Assembly (NCBI GenBank): GCA_963678445.1
Contig: OY782877.1
Coordinates: 4,526,001 to 4,590,000 of the forward strand
Length of the DNA: 64,000 bases
Source of the DNA: G963678445 sp963678445
Lineage (GTDB): Bacteria > Hydrogenedentota > Hydrogenedentia > Hydrogenedentales > G963678445
Direction of reading: 5' to 3'
Shown in pieces: positions 46,581-56,002 of this stretch (its first letter is position 1; every line of letters starts with the position of its first letter). Both the position numbers and the translations under genes were made by a program. The notes under the pieces were generated by a model. That model ran no database searches. It was not told where the DNA came from and was given only the letters and a program-made list of their open reading frames with translations.

Positions 46581-46690
46581 TGGTCCAGCGACCGCAAGGT
46601 GGCCAGGGCTACACCCAAAATGTATGGTTCTTACCGTCCTGGCCGCAACAAAAATTCGTTTTTATGATAGCTTTGGAACGCGAGCACTAA
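46581..46690 (+). repeat. Interspersed hairpin repeat, copy 9
   Basis: Head hairpin GGTCCAGCGACC at 46582-46593, GGTGGCCAGGG second hairpin (decayed), GGTTCTTACCGTCCTGG block and TTTTTATGATAGC tail. It follows copy 8 head to tail. Confidence 0.9.
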
Positions 46691-46719
46691 TGAGGGGAGT
46701 CCCCCTCTAGTACATCAAC

Positions 46720-47865
46720 TTATCCGGCATGCGACGCACAACATGCGGAAGACAGTGACATTAAATGTTTGACGATGCGCTGTGAAGCTTCTCCGTCACC
46801 ATACGGGTTTACACTGTTTGCCACTTCGTCGTATGCCTTGGAATCATCCAGCAGCGTCTGTACACCGTTCACAATCTCGTCATACTGCGTGCCTACCAAT
46901 CGTGTAGTGCCCGCTTTAATCGCTTCAGGACGCTCCGTCACATCTCGCATCACCAAGACGGGCTTACCCAAGGAGGGCGCTTCTTCCTGAATCCCACCCG
47001 AATCCGTCAAGACAATGGTGGATTTTTTAAGTAAATGAACAAAAGGTAAATAATCCAGCGGCTCGATCAAATGCACTTGCGACTGCTCACCCAGAATCTC
47101 TCCCGTCACCTTACGCACATTGGGGTTGGGATGCACGGGATAGACCACATCAAGATCTGGATTGTTTGCTGCTAAATCGCGAATCGCGGTGCACATCCGC
47201 CGAAATGGTTCCCCGAAACTTTCCCGGCGATGCGCCGTTACCAACAACAACCGTCGTTCTTTCCCCAACGACTCCAGCATCGGATCTTCAAAATTATAGG
47301 GCCGCGCCGCAACATCAAGCAGGGCGTCAATCACGGTATTGCCTGTAATTACAATGTGATCGGAAGGGATACGTTCGGATAACAGGTTTTCTTTCGCCAA
47401 CTGCGTAGGTGCATAGTGATAGGCGCACAGGTCGTCGCACAGCCTGCGATTGATCTCTTCAGGAAACGGGCTCAGGTTATTGTAAGTTCGCAAGCCGGCC
47501 TCAACGTGCCCCACCGGGATTTTCATATAAAACGCCGCTAATGCAGCAGCGAATGAGGTGGTGGTATCACCGTGTACTAAAACTACATCGGGTTTTCCCT
47601 GCTCCAGCACCCCTTTCATCCCCATCAGAACTTTCGCGGTTACATCGAAAATCGTCTGGGCAGGGGCCATCAGATCGAGATCGTAGTCTACCGGAAGGTC
47701 AAAGACACGAATAACCTGATCCAATAACTCACGGTGCTGCGCTGTGAGGCACACCTCCACGTTAAAGGTTTCAGGACAAGCTCGTAACGCTTTAATTACC
47801 GGAGCCATTTTAATGGCTTCCGGTCGCGTACCCACAACAACCAACACCCTTTTATGGCACTGCAT
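46720..47865 (-). CDS. wecB: UDP-N-acetylglucosamine 2-epimerase (non-hydrolysing)
   Basis: 381 residues from ATG 47865 (TTG 47871 also fits a GGAG site). Family motifs: VVGTRPEAIKMAP near the start, VHGDTTT, GHVEAGLRT, EEINRRLCD, VTAHRRESFG and LTDSGGIQEEA. Reaction: UDP-GlcNAc to UDP-ManNAc. It is the first gene of the polysaccharide locus, upstream of wecC but separated from it by two hairpin repeats, so read-through between the two is uncertain. Cytoplasmic. Normal family length. Confidence 0.95.
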   Translation of the reverse strand: MQCHKRVLVVVGTRPEAIKMAPVIKALRACPETFNVEVCLTAQHRELLDQVIRVFDLPVDYDLDLMAPAQTIFDVTAKVLMGMKGVLEQGKPDVVLVHGDTTTSFAAALAAFYMKIPVGHVEAGLRTYNNLSPFPEEINRRLCDDLCAYHYAPTQLAKENLLSERIPSDHIVITGNTVIDALLDVAARPYNFEDPMLESLGKERRLLLVTAHRRESFGEPFRRMCTAIRDLAANNPDLDVVYPVHPNPNVRKVTGEILGEQSQVHLIEPLDYLPFVHLLKKSTIVLTDSGGIQEEAPSLGKPVLVMRDVTERPEAIKAGTTRLVGTQYDEIVNGVQTLLDDSKAYDEVANSVNPYGDGEASQRIVKHLMSLSSACCASHAG

Positions 47866-48224
47866 CGACAATCACAACTCCATCACGGCCACACGCTCGC
47901 CCCTACAGGACCGGCAGGTCCGCTTTTACAGATACACGCCGTCATTTTTGGGACGGCTTTTCAGCATTGCGTCATTCATTGACGGCTCAGATTACAAAGA
48001 AAAACAGGCATGGGGTTCTGCAACCATCACCAATAATAACCAGCGTATTTCCCCTGTGTCGCCCCTGATTATTTGAGCAGGAGACACGCCAGTTAACCAA
48101 GAAAATACCACTATAGACGACGCTTAATAAGTAATTCAAACTGCAATAGAAAATCACGGGTTTATACGCCATGCCAACTTATGCCGATTAATACTGAGGA
48201 TTTTTCAAAACATGGTTCTCGCGA
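47866..48224. other. Gap between wecB and the propeller-like gene
   Basis: No gene seen in 359 bp. A short hairpin (GCCGTC/GACGGC, 47938-47957, 8-nt loop) followed by TTTT on the plus strand could act as a weak terminator, but no plus-strand gene ends nearby. The area near 48190 may hold a promoter for the leftward genes; no clear boxes were found. Confidence 0.4.
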
Positions 48225-49286
48225 TTATGATTTATTCGATACAAGATGGCTGTATCCAAGCAGCGTAAACACCCCCATCAACAATAACAGCATACTTAGC
48301 GTACTGAGCGGCATCTCGTGAATTGCCCCAACGGGTAGTAGAATGTCGTCGGTGGCAAAGCTGACCGGGTCAGAGGCAATGATAATAACGCTGTCATCCA
48401 CCGGATTATAGGCCACGGAGTAGTAGGTGGCTCCGACAGGACTATATGTTTCTGTTACCGTCGCGGTTTCGGGATCAACGCGTAAAACCCCTGTGCCGAA
48501 GCCACCCATCAGTAGCTGGCCATCGTTGGTAATGGCCGCTGGTCCTACAGAAGAAAAATCGGTTTCTCCACCAATGGCTTCCGCGTCGGTCTCCCAATCC
48601 AGCATTGCCTTAGAAGTATAGGCTGAGCGCAAATCAGCCACAGCAATGCGCTTTAAGGCATAACTGGTAGGCATGTAATAAGGTTCGAGTACGTATTTAA
48701 GCGCAGAAGTGTACAGCCATTCCTTATCGGAACTGACTACCATTGCCGTACTGGCGGAAAACTCCCCCTCAGCAAGCGTACTGGCATCGGGTTTCAGCAT
48801 CACCGATTTTGGGAAGGGGGTATCCGCAGTGATATCCACCACTACTAATTCAACGGTTGCATAGTCATCCGTTGTTTTATCCAGCACGATTAAGGTGTCA
48901 CTCAGAAAAACGCCCCAATAGTGTGGAATTATCGCCCAAGGCTGACCGCTGTAATCCTGGGGCGCATCCAAATGCAACAGATATAAATCCCCACTCATAC
49001 CTGCGCCTAACAATAAGGTGCGATTGTCCGGTGATAAGGCTATAAATCCCGGGTCTCCGACATACCCCCGCGCTAAGACTGAAAAACGGTCCCCACCCGG
49101 CAAGGTCTGACGCCACACCGTCTTTCCATCCCACAAAATCAGGCATCCATCGGGTCCTGCTGTCATGACTACGCCATAAGCCCCCTCTGCAGCTGCAGGA
49201 AAGTCAGATTGAAATTCAAAATCAAGCGCAAATGAGAAAGGCATAACAAGGGATACGAACATAAAAAGCAGCATTTTTTTAAACAT
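48225..49286 (-). CDS. Exported beta-propeller-like protein with C-terminal sorting tail
   Basis: 353 residues from ATG 49286 (GAGAAA upstream; the open frame runs to 49340). A signal peptide (LLFMFVSLVMPFSFA) precedes repeated beta-strand units such as DRFSVLARGYVGDPGFIALSPDNRTLLLGAG (seen as FIALSPDNRTLLLG), typical of WD40/YVTN-like propellers. The end HEMPLSTLSMLLLLMGVFTLLGYSH resembles an IPTL-CTERM-type signal (motif MPLSTLSM plus a hydrophobic helix), but the usual basic cluster is short. No catalytic motif. It follows a GH42-like gene on the same strand at 63 bp, which may be one operon. Function unknown. Confidence 0.75.
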   Translation of the reverse strand: MFKKMLLFMFVSLVMPFSFALDFEFQSDFPAAAEGAYGVVMTAGPDGCLILWDGKTVWRQTLPGGDRFSVLARGYVGDPGFIALSPDNRTLLLGAGMSGDLYLLHLDAPQDYSGQPWAIIPHYWGVFLSDTLIVLDKTTDDYATVELVVVDITADTPFPKSVMLKPDASTLAEGEFSASTAMVVSSDKEWLYTSALKYVLEPYYMPTSYALKRIAVADLRSAYTSKAMLDWETDAEAIGGETDFSSVGPAAITNDGQLLMGGFGTGVLRVDPETATVTETYSPVGATYYSVAYNPVDDSVIIIASDPVSFATDDILLPVGAIHEMPLSTLSMLLLLMGVFTLLGYSHLVSNKS

Positions 49287-49349
49287 GATTTCTCTTTCTC
49301 TCATAGGGGCTGAATATTGCTTTGATGGGGCTCGATGCACGCAGTTACT

Positions 49350-51716
49350 TTATCTCAGCGGTGAAAAACGGAGTAAACGTGTTTCGCCTGTCTGCAATGT
49401 GAGGACAAAGTTTTCCTTTTGCTGCCAGCCGATACCAGGATCGAAGAGATCGATCACATCGCAATAGGTTCCCAAACTTATTGCCCGTTCGCCTACTACG
49501 CGTCCATGTAGCATCATCAAAGTGTCCCCCAATGCCTCCAGTTCCGCGATATAGGTCACGTCACAAAATTTTTTCGTTGTGGGTTGTACGTACAGATGAT
49601 GTTCCAGTATTTGCAAAATCTCACGCAACAGCGGCGCTGTTAAATTTGGATCTGCCAGGAATACGGATGTCCAGCCGCTTTCTACGTAACGCATGGCGAC
49701 GCTTGGTTCCTCCGAATTTTGATAGCGCGCCAGCACATCGGCCTCCACGTCATCCACATAAAAAAGAGGGGCTATTTCCACCATGGTCCCATAGCGTTCA
49801 TCCTGGTCCAGCCAACGTCCCGATAGCACATAGGTGGACCCGGTAAATGCTGGTCCCTCGAACAGGTTGACCTGCATTCCCGTTGTTTGAGCAACATGGG
49901 CTGCGTCCATATCGTCCTGTACGTAGCCCGGTGCATATATCCAAATGGCACTGGCGTGTTCCTCTGCAAGGCGCATATGCAGACGCTGACGTTCTGCATC
50001 GGAAAGATGGAAAGCATTCAAAAAGAGATAGGTAGCTGATACTGGACCACGACCGTCTAAAATGTCCTGCAATAAATAGAAGCGTATCGGCACGCCTGAA
50101 CGTAAGACCGCATCCATACTGTTGTGTAGTAACAACTCATTCAATGGCGCATCACAGCGTTGATAACACCGGCTACCTTCGTCTACCACCACCGTCAAGC
50201 CCGTTGCCGATGACATTGGCAATGGGGGAGTATTCTCCCATGAAGCTTGTACCTCTGCTTCCGGTACATCCTCCTCTCCCAATTCTAGCAGTCCCTCTTC
50301 TTCGGGAGACACCTGTGGCGCAGGAGGCTCCGCTTGGACCACTTCTTCATTTGTCCGTGGAGGTTGCTTGCCGGGAAGCATCGACGAAGTATATAGCTGG
50401 TTGTATATACGACGCATCTGCGCTATCTGCTCCCACTGCTCCGATTCATACAGACTACCCTGCCCATGGGGATCTGCCCAGATCATGCCCAGGCCATAGA
50501 CTGCCGCCATGGAAAAGTTGCGACGCTGCACATTATAGACATCCTCAGCGCGCAGGCCTTTCATGCGTGTTATTTTCCCGGTGATCGCATCGCGCGAGAC
50601 GCCTGTACGCGTATCATCGATCAACAAACACTGCTTCCCATGCTCCAAGATGCTATGTACAGGCCCCATAAGCCCCCCACTACCTCCCGTACCGCGATCA
50701 ATGTATGAGACAGGGCTTACAAAACCATCGATATCACTATCCAACAAGGTGCCGAGCGCGAAATGGCCCACATCATTAAAAAGATGCTCGAAGCTGTATC
50801 CGTAGGATGCATATACCGCTATTTCCGCAGGAACCGACTCTTTGATAGCGACGACTAAAGCGGCAATCGCATCCGCCACGTATTCCGAACTATAGGCGAG
50901 ATAATCGATCACCGCCGCATGCTGTTCAAGGTCATAAAATGCGGTATGCAGTTGGGTCGTAGTTGGCTTTTCCGGTATCTCTACCGTTGCAAAAGCGAGG
51001 GTGTCGTCCCCCCACGCTGTTTGCAATGCTGGTAGATCTGTATATCGACGCTGTAACCATTGCTGAAATCCGCGTTGATTTACTGGCGAACGATCAAATC
51101 CCCCCGGTATGCTCCATTGTGCATCATCAAGCGCGCCCAGAATACAGCCTGTAACATGCGCTGCCAACGGTGAGGCTGACACAGCCTCTGTTAAACGCTT
51201 CAGCGCCTGCTGTACTTGTGTGAGCCAGCGTTCGGAGGCAGGACTGGGAAGGGTGTATTGTGAAGAGCTTGTCGCCATGGCTTCTGCCGGTTCTGCATTG
51301 AGCCAGGCCTTGGGCGGGTTCAAATCCAAGGCAAAACAAAAGAGGGCGCGCGGTTCAATCTCCAAAACCTTTTGCATCGCCTGCAAGATCTGTCCCGGCT
51401 CCGCCGCCTCGTCCCATGGAAGCTGTGCGGGCAATACAAAGCGCAGGACACCCGCCTCAGCCGCTTGACGGATTTCCTCGTAGACAATGGTGTTGTCGCC
51501 TTCGAGCTTCAAATCCGCATAAAAGAATAACGGTGGCAAGTTAAAGTCCAGGACAACCTCTTTTTTCCTATCGTGCTTACCATTGGAGGATGCATGTGAG
51601 CCGTCAATGGGGGGCACATCATCCGGTACCGAAAGTTTGCCCAGCCACAGCCCTGAGACCGCTGCTGTGATTAGAATAATCATAGCGCCCGCTAAACGCA
51701 GATATAGAGACGACAT
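49350..51716 (-). CDS. Membrane-anchored GH42-like (TIM-barrel) protein
   Basis: 788 residues from ATG 51716, 1 bp after the prenyl synthase stop; the frame is open to 51779. One N-terminal helix (LAGAMIILITAAVSGLWLG) anchors it. Residues about 90-420 look like a beta-galactosidase-type TIM barrel: VTGCILGALDDAQWS, GFQQWLQRRYTDLPALQTAWGD (seen as FQQWLQRRY and LQTAWGD), and IDGFVSPVSY. The usual catalytic Glu pair is not obvious. A Pro/Glu-rich linker (about 455-500) and a second domain follow (about 515-788), with DVTYIAELEALGDTLMMLHG. Inferred: a glycan-binding or glycoside-hydrolase-like protein of uncertain activity. Translational coupling to the prenyl synthase may be accidental. Confidence 0.7.
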   Translation of the reverse strand: MSSLYLRLAGAMIILITAAVSGLWLGKLSVPDDVPPIDGSHASSNGKHDRKKEVVLDFNLPPLFFYADLKLEGDNTIVYEEIRQAAEAGVLRFVLPAQLPWDEAAEPGQILQAMQKVLEIEPRALFCFALDLNPPKAWLNAEPAEAMATSSSQYTLPSPASERWLTQVQQALKRLTEAVSASPLAAHVTGCILGALDDAQWSIPGGFDRSPVNQRGFQQWLQRRYTDLPALQTAWGDDTLAFATVEIPEKPTTTQLHTAFYDLEQHAAVIDYLAYSSEYVADAIAALVVAIKESVPAEIAVYASYGYSFEHLFNDVGHFALGTLLDSDIDGFVSPVSYIDRGTGGSGGLMGPVHSILEHGKQCLLIDDTRTGVSRDAITGKITRMKGLRAEDVYNVQRRNFSMAAVYGLGMIWADPHGQGSLYESEQWEQIAQMRRIYNQLYTSSMLPGKQPPRTNEEVVQAEPPAPQVSPEEEGLLELGEEDVPEAEVQASWENTPPLPMSSATGLTVVVDEGSRCYQRCDAPLNELLLHNSMDAVLRSGVPIRFYLLQDILDGRGPVSATYLFLNAFHLSDAERQRLHMRLAEEHASAIWIYAPGYVQDDMDAAHVAQTTGMQVNLFEGPAFTGSTYVLSGRWLDQDERYGTMVEIAPLFYVDDVEADVLARYQNSEEPSVAMRYVESGWTSVFLADPNLTAPLLREILQILEHHLYVQPTTKKFCDVTYIAELEALGDTLMMLHGRVVGERAISLGTYCDVIDLFDPGIGWQQKENFVLTLQTGETRLLRFSPLR

Positions 51717-51717
51717 A

Positions 51718-52575
51718 TTATTGTTCTCGCGATTCAACATAATGCGCCAATGCTTGTAAAACCACTGCCCGTTCCCCAAAACAACTCACTGCCGCTATAG
51801 CCTCTTTCACCAGAGAAGAGACTTTTTGATGCGCACCATTCACCCCCAGATGGGTGGCGAAGGTGGATTTGCCGGCATCCTCTTCCGGATGCGCCGCATC
51901 CAAAAGGTCGTCGGTAATCTGAAAAGCCAGGCCGACAGCGTTGGCATAGGTAGTTAATGCATCGACCGCCTCTTTCGACATATCCAGTAATATCGCCGGA
52001 ATCCGTAGTGAGGCCAAAAACAGCACCCCGGCCTTTAAATGGTGAATATCATGTAGTAAGGTCAGAGACGCGTTTTTCCCTGTATAGGCCAAGTCAAGAG
52101 CCTGCCCGTATACCAATCCCTTTGTACAGATAGCGTCTGAAAGTAACGAGACCGCCTGAGAGGCTCGTTGATCGCGTCCCAATACAACCGCATTATGCGC
52201 TACCAGTTCGAATGCTTTCGACAATAACGCCATGGCGGCTAACAGGGCGCTGGCCTGATCAAACTTTACATGTGTGCACGGCTCACCGCGACGAGACTGT
52301 GCATTGTCCATACAAGGAAGATCGTCCAGAATGAGCGAGGCCGTGTGTACAAATTCAATCGCACATGCCGTATCCAGTAGCTTTTCCGGTTTTTCCCCCG
52401 ACAGATCCGCCACGGTTAATACAAAAATAGGTCGAAGGCGCTTCCCGCTGCTTAGTACGGCAAAGCGCATTGCCTCATGAATATTTTTGGGCTCTACAGC
52501 GGCTGCGGGCAATCGCTCCGACAACGCTGTTTCAATCCACTGTTTACGTTCGCATAAATAACCCTGGAGATTCAC
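51718..52575 (-). CDS. ispA: Polyprenyl (farnesyl/geranylgeranyl) diphosphate synthase
   Basis: 285 residues from a GTG at 52575 (AGGGTG 4 nt upstream). The first Asp-rich motif DDLPCMD, with RRGEPCTH after it, and the second DDLLD bind Mg2+-diphosphate. SSGKRLRPIF and FQITDDLLDA match the family. Reaction: head-to-tail condensation of isopentenyl diphosphate onto an allylic diphosphate. Length and motifs fit short-chain synthases (C15/C20); product length depends on residues before the first motif, which I cannot type with certainty. The GH42-like gene starts right after its stop. No other isoprenoid gene is nearby. Confidence 0.9.
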   Translation of the reverse strand: MNLQGYLCERKQWIETALSERLPAAAVEPKNIHEAMRFAVLSSGKRLRPIFVLTVADLSGEKPEKLLDTACAIEFVHTASLILDDLPCMDNAQSRRGEPCTHVKFDQASALLAAMALLSKAFELVAHNAVVLGRDQRASQAVSLLSDAICTKGLVYGQALDLAYTGKNASLTLLHDIHHLKAGVLFLASLRIPAILLDMSKEAVDALTTYANAVGLAFQITDDLLDAAHPEEDAGKSTFATHLGVNGAHQKVSSLVKEAIAAVSCFGERAVVLQALAHYVESREQ

Positions 52576-52808
52576 ACAACACCCTTACTGGTTATACGAT
52601 ACCTAATCCAGTATCGTCAGAAAATATCTGTATTCGAGGCAAAGTCTATCAAGCTTTCCCGGCGCATGCAAGACGAATGTCGGTCCTCCAAAATCAACAG
52701 ATTTTACCATGAAGGTTATGAAGAACATGAAGCTTTATACACTAAGGTTTTTGACATCACCCTTAAAGCGCGGCACATTAAATTCAACATAAAGCCATTT
52801 GTTTCTCC

Positions 52809-52830
52809 TTCCCACGGAGGACCGTGGAAC
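52809..52830. repeat. Palindrome joined to a hairpin repeat (intact counterpart of the IS target)
   Basis: TTCCCACGG, loop AGGA, CCGTGGAAC: a near-perfect palindrome beside copy 10, with a shared GAACGAGGATAA flank. Its counterpart at 9102-9112/10807-10817 is interrupted by the IS. The 260 bp before it (52576-52808) hold no gene that I can support. Confidence 0.7.
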
Positions 52831-52836
52831 GAGGAT

Positions 52837-52934
52837 AAAGCTATCATAAAAAACAAAATTTTGCTGTGGTCAGAGACGGTGAGGACCATAAATATCGCCG
52901 GTGGCGCTGGCCACCTTGTGATCCTTGGAGCACT
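52837..52934 (-). repeat. Interspersed hairpin repeat, copy 10
   Basis: Minus-strand head begins directly after the TAA of the M16 peptidase gene (AGTGCTCCAAGGATCAC, decayed first hairpin). The second hairpin GGTGGC-CAGC-GCCACC is intact at 52900-52915; GGTCCTCACCGTCTCTGACC and a TTTTTTATGATAGC tail follow. Confidence 0.9.
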
Positions 52935-55862
52935 TTAGTCTATGAAGATATCCGAAATCCCAAGCTTGTTAAAAGAACCGGTTTTTTCTAAAGAGGATAT
53001 ATCCATACGCGCCTGATTTCCTACAATTGAAATCAATTTGGCGCGGTTGGCTAAATATTTTTTCTGGAACGCAAGTACGTCTTCCAACTGGGCCGACTGG
53101 GTGGCTGTATAGCGTGCTTTGCGCGGATCGATCGGTAATTCATGTCGTTCCCAGGCGCGCACCGCATTGATCAGATCCCGAAAACCGATCTTGCTGGTGC
53201 GATAGCGGTTAAGGATCGCTCGCTGCGCTGCCTCAAAACGCGCCTGAGACTCGGGGAGTGTATCTAACAATTCAATGTATGCCTCCATCGCAGCGGCGGC
53301 TTTGTCGGGTTGGGTTTGAATAACCCCCACCATCCAGTTCTGATCCCCCGCACGATAGCCGGTAATATACTGCGCTGCCGCCACATAGGCGAGTGCGCGC
53401 GCCTCGCGTAATTCCTGAAAGACAATTCCGGCCATGCCGCCGGCAAAGTAGTTATTGTACAGCTGGATGGCCGGGAACATGGCTTCATCATAGGGTTCGC
53501 TGCCAAACTCCAGCCGCACGTAGGCCTGAGCATCTTCTTTCTGGAAGAAATACACTTCGTTCTGTTCAGGACTACGCACTTTTTTGTGATGATATGGAGG
53601 GGGATCACGCAATTCATCGGTTACCGGAAAATACTGTTGCAAGAGCGACCGCACCTGCTCAATGGGCAGGGAACCGGTATACGTAAATGTATGCTTATAG
53701 GTAGGTAGCGCTTTTGTCTTTGCTTGCAGCGCATCCACCGTCAAAGCACGCACCTGTGCTGCAGGCAACATGCGCAGAAAATACGAGTCGCTACCGTAGC
53801 GGTTGTATTGCACTAAGGCGTTTGCAATCGTTTCGGTCTGCTTCCGTGCATCTTCACGCTGCACAAGGATGATCTCTTTTAGCTTGTCCAGAGTTTCCTC
53901 TGGGGCCACCGGTTCGCTCAGTAACGATTTAAGCAAAGCGAGTGATGTTGCAAAATTTTCATCCAGGCCCGATAACGTGATTGTTGTTTCATTGTCCGTT
54001 GCCCCCACGCCGAAATCCGTACCCAGCGTATACCATTTCTTTTTCAATTCCATTGCAGAAAGATCACCTGCGCCGGATTTTTCCAATAATTGCGTGGCGA
54101 TCGCAATGCCATTGTCGGCGTAGGTGCCCAAATTCACCGAAAAGCTGAAGGAGAAAAGATCGTTGATGGGATTAGCAACATGGTAGAGTTGCGCCCCATT
54201 GTCAAAGGCTACTTTGCTATAGTCTTTCCCTGGCTCAACAAAAACCGGTTGTAACGGTGTATAGGGCATTTTCAACACTTCTTTGGCAAAAACAGACTGT
54301 CGTTTGGGGTCGATTTCAACCACGGTAATTGCCGGTTTTTCCACATGTTCCACTTCGTGGGGGGCATCTTTCCGGAAACCAACGACGTAATCATCGCCAA
54401 AATATTGATTGGCCACACGGACCACATCTTCTTTCGTTAGTTTTTCCATACGCGCTATCTGGGATACTGCATGTGCCCACGGCTCGTAGGCCAAAAAAGC
54501 TCGGCGCATCATCGCCACGCGTGCGCTGTTTGTTTCCAGCCCCTCCTTCTCCGTTTTTTTAAAGTCGTTTATAATCGCCGGAATAATCCAGTCTTCAAAC
54601 TTGCCTTGCTTGATCAAGTCCAGCTGTGCCAACAGCAGTTGCTCTACTTCCTCCAGCGATTGTCCCTGTTTGGGTACGCCATAGAGGTATTGCGCTCCAT
54701 AGTCGTTCAACTGCATCGGATAAGAACCCGCATTGCGTACCTGTTGCTGTTGGTTCAAATTGAGATTGATCAGGCCGGCAGTAGCATTATCCAGAATCAT
54801 ATCCACCAGCAACAGCGCATCCGCATCTGCATGTTTATTTTTTGCCGTGCGAAAGGCCAGGAGAACAAACGGTTCCCCCTCAAAATTCACTGAGACCGCT
54901 TCACGTCCCTGCAATGGAGGTTCCACCCATTCCTTTTGCTCAGGCACAGGGTGTGATGGCATCGGCGTGAAATACTGATCAATGGTTTTAATCACCTCCT
55001 GCGTTTCCACATCGCCAGAGATGCATATCGCCATATTATTGGGGGCATACCAAGTCTCGAAAAAGTTCCGGATATTTCGAATTGAAGGGCGTTTCAAATG
55101 CTCTGGGCGTCCTAACGTCGTCTCCTGTCCGTAGGGATGTTTTTTGTACAACAACGCGTTGACGGCTTCGCCAATCACGCGCTGTTTATTATCCATTGAG
55201 CGATTTTTTTCTTCATACACCACCTCCAGCTCTGTGGGGAACAGGCGGAAAACGGGATGGGTAAAGCGATCCGACTCCACAGCCGCCCACTGGGCAAAAC
55301 GATTACTCGGCAAATCCACCTTATACACCGTCTCCTCCAACCAAGTATGCGCGTTCAGATCACGCGCCCCCATCGCATCGTAGACCCGATCCATTTCATT
55401 GGGAACCGCATACGCAGCCGCCTGCTGCGCCGTCTTATCAATCTCGGCATAGAGGGCTTTGCGCTTTTCAGGATCTTCTTCCTTAAAATGCGCCTCATAC
55501 AGCGCCTCAATTTTATCCAGCAGCGGTTTTTCCTTCGTATAATCCAGTGTGCCCATGCGCGCCGTACCTTTGAACATCAAATGCTCAAAATAGTGCGCCA
55601 ATCCCGTCGTCTCCGGTGGATCATTCTTGCTACCCGCCCGCACCGCGATTTCCGCGTAGAAACGAGGCATTTCATGATTCTCTGTAATATAGACGGTCAA
55701 TCCATTCTCCAAACGGAAAATTGAGGTCGCCAAAGGGTCCTGCGAGAGAACGGGAGAAATCCGCTCATATGCCGCCAAGGCACATGGGGATACACAAAGC
55801 AAAAACACCAATATAGCAATCCCAAAGCAAGCCATCGCTTTTACATTCCTCATATCCATCAT
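52935..55862 (-). CDS. M16-family zinc metalloprotease (two-half pitrilysin type)
   Basis: 975 residues from ATG 55862 or 55859 (AGGAAGG upstream). A signal peptide (FGIAILVFLLCVSPCALA) leads to the periplasm. The N-terminal half is catalytic: inverted zinc motif HYFEH with the HLMFKGT context, then ARDLNAHTWLEET and a distal glutamate in ELEVVYEEK. The C-terminal half is an M16 fold without the zinc motif. FAGGMAGIVFQELREARALAY matches the conserved M16 C-terminal segment (seen as FQELREARALAY). Known: such peptidases degrade peptides in the periplasm. It follows two tandem hairpin repeats and its stop touches another copy. No adjacent partner gene. Confidence 0.93.
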   Translation of the reverse strand: MMDMRNVKAMACFGIAILVFLLCVSPCALAAYERISPVLSQDPLATSIFRLENGLTVYITENHEMPRFYAEIAVRAGSKNDPPETTGLAHYFEHLMFKGTARMGTLDYTKEKPLLDKIEALYEAHFKEEDPEKRKALYAEIDKTAQQAAAYAVPNEMDRVYDAMGARDLNAHTWLEETVYKVDLPSNRFAQWAAVESDRFTHPVFRLFPTELEVVYEEKNRSMDNKQRVIGEAVNALLYKKHPYGQETTLGRPEHLKRPSIRNIRNFFETWYAPNNMAICISGDVETQEVIKTIDQYFTPMPSHPVPEQKEWVEPPLQGREAVSVNFEGEPFVLLAFRTAKNKHADADALLLVDMILDNATAGLINLNLNQQQQVRNAGSYPMQLNDYGAQYLYGVPKQGQSLEEVEQLLLAQLDLIKQGKFEDWIIPAIINDFKKTEKEGLETNSARVAMMRRAFLAYEPWAHAVSQIARMEKLTKEDVVRVANQYFGDDYVVGFRKDAPHEVEHVEKPAITVVEIDPKRQSVFAKEVLKMPYTPLQPVFVEPGKDYSKVAFDNGAQLYHVANPINDLFSFSFSVNLGTYADNGIAIATQLLEKSGAGDLSAMELKKKWYTLGTDFGVGATDNETTITLSGLDENFATSLALLKSLLSEPVAPEETLDKLKEIILVQREDARKQTETIANALVQYNRYGSDSYFLRMLPAAQVRALTVDALQAKTKALPTYKHTFTYTGSLPIEQVRSLLQQYFPVTDELRDPPPYHHKKVRSPEQNEVYFFQKEDAQAYVRLEFGSEPYDEAMFPAIQLYNNYFAGGMAGIVFQELREARALAYVAAAQYITGYRAGDQNWMVGVIQTQPDKAAAAMEAYIELLDTLPESQARFEAAQRAILNRYRTSKIGFRDLINAVRAWERHELPIDPRKARYTATQSAQLEDVLAFQKKYLANRAKLISIVGNQARMDISSLEKTGSFNKLGISDIFID

Positions 55863-55880
55863 GCAACCTTCCTCTAAACC

Positions 55881-55999
55881 GCTCAAGTGCTCCAGCGACC
55901 GCAAGGTGGCCAGCGCCACCGGCAATATTTATGGTCCTTACCGTTCCTGACCGTCAGAAAATACCGTATTTTTATGATAACTCTTCGGATTTCAGTCAA
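55881..55999 (+). repeat. Interspersed hairpin repeat, copy 11
   Basis: Head CTCCAGCGACCGC, intact second hairpin GGTGGC-CAGC-GCCACC at 55905-55920, GGTCCTTACCGTTCCTGACC, T-run and GGATTTCAGTCA tail. First of a tandem pair upstream of the M16 gene. Confidence 0.92.
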
Positions 56000-56002
56000 T
56001 GA

